Positions 58,336-64,000 of a stretch of 64,000 nt of DNA are shown piece after piece. The notes under the pieces were generated by a model that was not told the origin of the DNA, searched no databases, and was given only the letters and a program-made list of their open reading frames with translations. Position 1 is the stretch's first letter. Each line of letters opens with the position of its first letter. The stretch spans positions 246,001 to 310,000 of the forward strand of contig WPIO01000010.1 of NCBI GenBank assembly GCA_009760855.2. Direction: 5' to 3'. Origin of the DNA: Cristatella mucedo (Eukaryota > Bryozoa > Phylactolaemata > Cristatellidae). Position numbers and translations under genes: made by a program.

Positions 58336-59550
58336 ACCTATACTTACTTCACTTTAATAACTTGCAATTTCAACTCGTACCGTTATCGTAACTGCTCATT
58401 TCAGCTGTTAGTTTAACTCGTACATAATTTGAAAAGCCCACAGCTTTGTATCAAAGGTGAACTACCAGGAATCTTCATTCGGAAAACTCTTCTCTACTTG
58501 GAGAGCCTGATGTAGCTGGCCGCTAGGCAGGCCTTTATGAAAAAAATCGAAAACTGATTAAATATTCTATGCTATGCTCCACAAAAACATGATCCCTCTA
58601 TAAACTTATCTAAAAACCGACACTGACAGTCCTCGCTTAAGGCTCACAAATCTTAAGAAGCTAAAACCATAGCTGTTTCTCATAGCATTCGCTGGATCCT
58701 TGTGATTTGTCTTTCGAATAGCAACTGAGCAGCACGTCCAACCGCATTCTTGCTGCGCTGCCTTGCAGATCGCCACCGGCAGAGAATCCGGTAAGAGAGG
58801 ACACTCTTCGGCAGGCACGTGAGCCACCAGCGGCACGATGCTGCTACATAAAAGATTTTCCCAAATTGGAAGTAGAAGCCAAGCAATAGCGCGAGGCGCT
58901 CTTATTCGGAGAGCTGAAATGGAGCAACAGTGATAGTGCACAAGCAGTGCTTTCGGCAGCACTGCTGAAGCACGAGGCACCGCATCCGCTCATAGAAGAG
59001 CGCGCAACAGTGCCAACTGGTCAGGCAGTCACATGACTGCCTCAGTCTTCAGTGAGGAGGGGCTAGACCGTTCACTGTTCAGACCACACACTGTTCAGGC
59101 TATACACACGGATGTGGACAGCAACGTACGGCCCGAACGAAGAGGGAAAGCGCCTCAGCTTGAGACATTTCAGTGTAGCACCATCCACGGATAGAGAAAC
59201 ATTGCTGAACGGCACTCTCACGGGTCCACCATGGAACAAGCCCCTAGGATTGTCCCCGAGGTGGAAAAAAGCCAATTCAAAGATGGCTCCTCGTAAAAGA
59301 GGTGCCCAAACAGGTCACAGGGCGATGCACCGGGAGCCGTGGAACAATTTAGCTAGCGACAAAAGCAGACAACGGACGGACGGCCCACTGACGCAGCACC
59401 ATGCCATTAGAAAATTAAACGGAAAAAAACAACAAAAAATCAGAAGCCCGTGGGCTGACCAGCCGGCTCGAGAAACGCACCACTAACCGGAAGGCGGCGG
59501 AGATGCACCCCAGGCTGCCGCACGTGAATTGGGCGGCCGGTCGAAAGCCG
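58336..59550. other. sequence downstream of TMEM180 (probable 3' UTR and intergenic)
   Basis: The minus-strand transcript of TMEM180 should run into this stretch below 59551. I see no convincing minus-strand AATAAA near the stop codon. Open frames at 58606-58980 (minus) and 59112-59486 (plus) have no family signature. Confidence 0.3.
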
Positions 59551-59798
59551 TCATACTTCGGCGGCAGTCAGGCAGAACCGGGCTCGATAGCTCTTCACCT
59601 GGGCGAGCCGCTGCCCGAACAGGCTGTAGTGCGCCCACGCGGCCATTTGCAACGTTCCGCACGCCATGGGCAGAAAGACGATCAGGCTGTAGCAGGCCTG
59701 CTTGTACGCTTCGCTGCCCTCGAACGAGCTGAGGCCAACGTGGTCTTGATGCTTCGAGGGTTGGTCGATGAACGCTGGTGTCTGAAAGACGTCGTGGC
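59551..59798 (-). CDS. TMEM180: TMEM180 terminal coding exon
   Basis: 248 bp. The acceptor ATCGTTGCAG is followed by GCCACGACGTC, giving TGHDVFQ across the junction. It has 81 codons and a stop at 59551-59553. It contains a hydrophilic loop (DQPSKHQDH, SSFEGSEAY) and the last membrane segment. Confidence 0.85.
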
Positions 59799-62118
59799 CT
59801 GCAACGATGGCACGCGTTAAAAAAAAAAGCACACGCCAGCGCGCTCCGAACGAAGACCCGGAGCCATCGCTTGGGACCTTCGACGTCCTGCAGAGCCCAG
59901 CGTCTCCAATGTCCTAGGGGGCAAGGGCGGTCTGCAGCTGTTTGCCGGAAACTCGCTGGCTGCTGAGACCGCTTGCCTGTCATGGTGCTGAGCAGCAGGG
60001 TGCCAACGAGCGGCGCCACCGTCTGGCCGGGCTTGGCCAGGAAGTTGGCCATGCCGTACACGAGCGCAGCCACGGGCTGCCGTCGGCCGTGCCTGGCGCA
60101 GTCCTCGTCCACCAGGTCGCTCACGGCCAAATGGAGCAGCTTGCACGTGCCCTCCGTGAAAATCCGGTTGCTGCAATTCAAGCCGAAAACTGGAGAAGCA
60201 CTCGCTGGAGAAGGGACTCACTCCGTCACTCACGATGGCTTCGCAAAGATGCCTCCGAAGCAGTACATAGGGGGCCAGAGGCGCAAGTGTGCGCACGAGC
60301 TAGGGAGCTGTGGCAACGATCAGGTGGCAGTATGGGACAGGTGCAGGATGCGAGGTGCAGGGGAGAGCATAGCAGCAGCAGCAGCGACAACAGATACGCT
60401 GCAGCAAGCCGACCAATCAGCTTACGGCACCACGCGATGTCAAGCGGTGACACGATCAGTGTACACGACTAGTCAGCACTTGCAGTCAGCCTGCATCGGT
60501 CGACACACAAATTGCAGACACTGCAAATCGTGTCTACCAGCAACGGCTTCCTATATCACATCGATCTGCACGAGTGCTATCACAAGAAAGCATGCGGACA
60601 CACATGTGCGCGCACATGCATGCATGAACGCACGTGCCACGCACAAACACACACACATAGGCACGCAACCACGAAGCTTACACACACAGGCGTGTGCGCA
60701 CACGCACAGAGACACACTCCCACGGACACAAGCACAAGCTCACTCCACGCATGCGCAGGGTCAGTGCGCATCCGACGGCAGCGACGTCTAGTGAAGGCAC
60801 GCGCTGTCGCACTGTGACGGAGGGGCACGATCTCGAGCCCACTGCCAAGGCAGCAGCAGCAGCAGCATAGGAGAGGGGCATTCCTGCAAGCCTGAGCAGC
60901 AGCCTGCTCCAGACGCCAGGGTGCCGAGCTCGGCAAAGGCGCGCTAAGCGGTGAGCTGCGGCTTCTGGCAATCGGCAGAGCACGCTCAAACTGCGACGAC
61001 GGCATGTTCCACTGCTGCTGCGAGTTCTGCTCGACGGCACGTCAAACGAGGCGTGGAGGAGACACCTCGTTCGCGCTGTATCGCAGTGTTCAAGTAGCAA
61101 CAGGCAACTCTTACGGGCCGGATAAGTGAAGTTAGCACAATAAACGCCAATACTTACCACCATTCATCGGCAGGCCACAAGATATGGGCATGCAGCTACT
61201 GCATATAAAGCAAGCATCACTGAAGAAGGAAATCCGCTTGCATTCTCCCCCTCCCATACTCGACTCGAAGCAGCTGCTGCCACCTAGGAGACAGGCCATG
61301 GTCAGTGGGGCGAATGTAATCTTAAAGTGGCTCTCAACATTTCAGTGGGCTGTTTCTTGACCTTGACCAGATCAGCCAGCAGCAGCAGGCTCCTCCTGAC
61401 AGTGGGGGCGGGGTGGTGGCGGTGGTGGCGGCGGCTTCAGGCTACAAGCTCATACCACTCATCACAGTTGGTTGCAGTTCCAGTCACTTGCAACTGCCCG
61501 AGCAGATACTGGTTCCACGATGTCTATTCTAAATTAGACGTGGAAATAATGTGGTTGGGTGCAAAAGAGTAGAAACAGAGAACCACCAATGTTGTGAGCT
61601 AGCTTAAGCAAGCTAGCACTACCTGCCGGCGAATTGCCTGACCAGAAATAAATTGCCACCACCACCACCACCACCACCACCCGACTTACTCAAGCATCAC
61701 GTGTGCTCAGATTGATTTGACCTGTCGGTCAGGTGCCAGTACATCTGCAGCAAAGCATGTGTCACGGAGCCCATGGCCGGCTGTTCGAACGATGACATCA
61801 TCGCCAGCAAGCTGATGCAACAGCCAACGAGCAATCAAGCATGGGCAAGCACACACCAACATGTTCAAGGCAAGTGCTGCTGCAGTGGCAGAACCAGTAG
61901 GGGGGAGAGAAGCACACAAATCGAGAGGCTCAGGCCACTGACCTACCTGGCCACAAAGAGACACAGCAGCCACACTTGCTGCGGGCCAGCGAGCCACATG
62001 GCGGCTGCAAGGGAGATCTTGACGTACAGCAGCAGCCTGATGACCGAGTGCAGGCCCCAGCGCTTGCACAGCTGCAGGAACAGCATGTTGTTGATGTGCG
62101 GAGCCACGAACGACACGC
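59551..62118 (-). CDS. TMEM180: TMEM180 (MFSD13A)-like membrane protein, three 3'-terminal coding exons
   Basis: Three exons join in frame on the minus strand: 62118-61947, 60170-59977 and 59798-59551. They encode the C-terminal roughly 202 residues of a multi-pass protein of the major-facilitator-like TMEM180 family. Landmarks are SFVAPHINN, a LLYVKISLAAAMWLAGP membrane segment, NRIFTEGTCKLL, SDLVDED, AKPGQTVAPLVGTLLL, TGHDVFQ, and a final membrane segment with YKQACYSLIVFLPMACGTLQ and a GQRLAQVK cytoplasmic tail. These match vertebrate TMEM180 block by block as I remember it. The first intron is GT-AG and the second is GC-AG. The 5' exons are not found in the window and presumably lie beyond 64000 or in the repeat-rich stretch after 62118. 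The transport substrate of the family is not established. The gene appears intact and is the only convincing host gene here. Confidence 0.85.
59977..60170 (-). CDS. TMEM180: TMEM180 exon (second from the end)
   Basis: 194 bp. The acceptor is GAATTGCAG before CAACCGG, so AG+C completes Ser in SNRIF. It holds the most conserved run of the family: NRIFTEGTCKLL, SDLVDED, then KPGQTVAPLVGT. It ends ATGACAG with a GCAAGC donor. Using the nearby GT instead would shift the reading frame. Confidence 0.88.
60171..61946 (-). other. TMEM180 intron (1776 bp) with simple repeats
   Basis: GT-AG boundaries. It contains a CACACG-rich stretch (about 60596-60745), GCAGCA clusters (about 60370-60385 and 60850-60870), GGTGGCGGTGG (about 61410-61436) and (CCA)n (61658-61681). 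The many open frames over it (up to 272 codons at 59973-60791 plus) are repeat-driven. Confidence 0.7.
61947..62118 (-). CDS. TMEM180: TMEM180 exon (third from the end)
   Basis: 172 bp. The acceptor reads TGTTGCAG before GCGTGTCG. The donor reads GGCCAG/GTAGGT. Phase: two bases complete a codon begun upstream, then 56 codons, then AG of a split Ser codon. It covers SFVAPHINN through LLCLFVA, about two membrane segments. Confidence 0.85.
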
Positions 62119-63197
62119 CTGCAACACAGAAGCTGGCCATGGTGGCAGGGGCGCAGCAAAGCCAATAGGTCTGGCTAATGAGTCAAACACGGGCATTCAG
62201 GCAAGAGCTTGAGCAAAAGCTACTGCATCCGCTGGAAACAGCACCGACATGATCCACAGATCAAAGCCAAGACTCGAGCTGCTCTGACTGGAATCAGCAA
62301 ACCCAGCATGAGAGGGCTACGGCTGGAGACTAGAGAGTGGCCCTTGACAAGCCAGGGCTGGCTGCTGCTCGAATGGACGACGGCAATCGCGTGGGCTCCG
62401 GGAACTCGAGGCTGCAGGCAACATGTAGGTCACTGCTGGCAACGTGGGCTCGGCTGCTGTGAGCCTAGTGCTGGCTGGCAGAGCTCCGACGCAGCAGCAC
62501 CAGCACCAGCAGGCACTTCACTTAGGCATGCTGGCATAAACCAGACGTAGCTAAATGTGCAGTGAAACCACAGGTTGTTTCTAGGCACAAGAGCAGATCT
62601 GCATTTTTTGCTTTCCTTTGCTTCTGCATACTGCTGCACTTTCTGAAGTCGTACGAATGGGGCCGGGGTAAAGCAGCTGGCATAACTTACAAAAGTGAGG
62701 TTAAGATAAAGCCTCAAGAATGCCGGACACAGAAGACTCGTCTAATCCGACACTGTAGAGGGGGTAGCATGCAAGCACACATGCACGCACGCATTCACAC
62801 ATACTCGCACACACACGCACAGACAGAAGTACACACATGCTGGCACACAGAGGCGCGAACACACACACAGCACAAACACGTGTGCATGCACATGCACACA
62901 TGCGCACACACAGAGGCACACAGCCGTGTGAGCAAGCACACACACACACACACACACACAGGGGCACACAAACACACAATCGCTCCTCTTCCACAAAAGT
63001 CTTGTTCTAACAGTTCAGGGTGCGCTCCACCTGATACAGGCCGATGATTTCCAGCTTCCCATACATAAATATACCAACGATTTCAGCTCACTGAATACAC
63101 TGGACAACTATTTACTGCCAGATAGTTCAATGGGAGGTCTGGCCTCTTTGGTTTTAATTACAACTCCTATTCTCAGCAGTGGTGTAACCGGCTAAAC
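62119..63197. other. likely upstream TMEM180 intron, CA-rich
   Basis: It begins at the exon's acceptor. An imperfect (CA)n tract runs 62768-62985, with ACACACGCAC variants and a pure CA run near 62935-62960. Cys/Val-rich minus frames across the CA tract are artefacts of the repeat. No further TMEM180 exon was recognised. Confidence 0.5.
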
Positions 63198-63365
63198 AAT
63201 GGAGTTTACCAATACCTCGTACAAACCCTAAATCCTTTGGAGACCGTCGTGCATTTAGTTCGTATGCTCCCAAAGCCCGGAACTTCCTCCCCAGTTGCAT
63301 CAGAACATCCCCTGACTTAACCACATTTAAAATGAACATAAAAACACATTTAGTTACATAAGCTA
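63198..63365 (+). mobile_element. LINE RT C-terminal fragment with stop
   Basis: The plus strand encodes PRTNPKSFGDR, AFSSYAPKARNFLPSCIRTS (after one extra base), DLTTFKMNIKTHLVT and a stop. This is the very end of the LINE protein. No 3' UTR signature follows, and the upstream part is missing. Confidence 0.85.
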
Positions 63366-63560
63366 AACAAGTTTTGGAGGTTTTTTCTGTGCGCTTCGGG
63401 TCATTGTCCTGCTGCCAACTATAATCGCTCACTAAAGAAACTCTATCAATTGGAATCCATGCCTGTTGTACTAAATCGATGCACTCATACTAGTCCATAA
63501 GTCTATTAATATAATGCAGAACTCTGGACACTGGAAGAGCAGGAGCGACCCCCAAATCAT

Positions 63561-63695
63561 TAGCTGATTCAATAGCCTCATCTGTATAGCCGCAGAAGAG
63601 CCTTTACGGCAGATGGCAATAAAGGATCACGCACTACAGTGCACGAACCCAGGACCTGGGTGGTAAAGATCGAGTACCTTAATCCTGGGCTAAGA
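63561..63695 (-). mobile_element. tRNA-derived SINE, family 2, minus strand
   Basis: The plus strand starts with TAGCTGATTCAATAGCCTCA, the reverse complement of the family end. TATAGCCGCAGAAGAGCC and a decayed B box (CACGAACCC, about 63642-63650) follow. It finishes with CCTTAATCCTGGGCTA (about 63678-63693), an A-box region. Confidence 0.82.
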
Positions 63696-64000
63696 CGTGA
63701 CACATCTGCCACCAAATTCACAGTTGGCTGGAGGCAGTTAGGGTTGTACATCTCATCTTTTCACCGACTTAGTCAAGTTCCTAGTTTTTTCTTGAAAAAA
63801 AAACTTTCGAACTCGTCAGTCTGCCAAGTAGTCGGCGTGCTCCCGAGTCCATCTGTGACGATCTCATCTGTGTTGCTCCATCAGTGCAGATGACCCTCCT
63901 CAAATACATGCCTCGAAAGCCCCTGGTGTACTATCCCTAGGCTTAGCACCTGCCAGTAGAGGCCGCCAGGGACAGCTCCAGTAGTGATGACTTCTGTAGC
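63696..64000. other. unassigned right edge
   Basis: Nothing recognised. The plus frame at 63639-63893 begins in the SINE. Confidence 0.25.

Noticed and set aside
59799-59976. Alternative GT donor a few bases after the GC donor in TMEM180
   Set aside because: Using it changes the frame and loses the conserved TGHDVFQ junction.
59973-60791. 272-codon plus frame, the longest in the window
   Set aside because: It runs antisense to a TMEM180 exon and through a CACACG-rich intron stretch (His/Thr/Ala-rich). There is no domain.
62701-62996. Cys/Val-rich minus frames of 84-97 codons
   Set aside because: They are translations of the (CA)n/(TG)n tract.
45436-63695. Functional tRNA genes suggested by good A and B boxes
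   Set aside because: The boxes sit in longer repeated units with common non-tRNA bodies and tails. No acceptor-stem pairing closes a cloverleaf.

Overview
The window looks like an animal (metazoan) nuclear genome, probably an invertebrate; the species cannot be told from the sequence. Support comes from a spliced host gene on the minus strand at 59551-62118 that reads as TMEM180/MFSD13A. The repeats agree: CR1/L2-type LINE fragments, tRNA-derived SINEs, a BED-finger hAT transposon relic, a pogo/Tigger-type MITE and a solo LTR. No bacterial operon structure is present. Nearly all other open frames are chance or relics.

Layout. Positions 1-16.9 kb are intergenic sequence crowded with 5'-truncated LINE copies on both strands. 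Their shared 3' end is a GAGGGCGCT motif followed by (TTA)n. This part also holds a frameshifted relic of a conserved multicopy protein at 4846-5714 and a GC-rich promoter-like block at about 11.0-13.2 kb. Positions 16950-40279 are a head-to-tail array of six units of about 3.9 kb. Each unit joins about 2.85 kb of single-copy-looking DNA (with two LINE 3' tails) to C-runs, then to 0.8-1.0 kb of telomere-like (TTTAGGG)/(TTTTTAGGG) repeat, then to a tail of about 117 bp. The array begins and ends at the same unit phase.

Right of the array, 40450-42633 is an internally deleted hAT element with perfect 8-bp target-site duplications. Positions 42.6-54.1 kb are AT-rich, with SINEs, a MITE, an out-of-array copy of the array's C-run motif, and a LINE cluster at 50.6-54.1 kb. 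That cluster includes a SINE nested in a LINE. A solo LTR with a 4-bp duplication lies at 55031-56362.

The TMEM180 3' exons lie at 59551-62118, and one intron uses a GC-AG splice pair. The window ends in CA-rich microsatellites, a LINE scrap and a minus-strand SINE.

The strongest candidate for something undescribed is the satellite whose unit carries its own telomere-like block. The rest is a typical, well-resolved mobile-element landscape. Similarities to protein families were judged by eye, without database searches.
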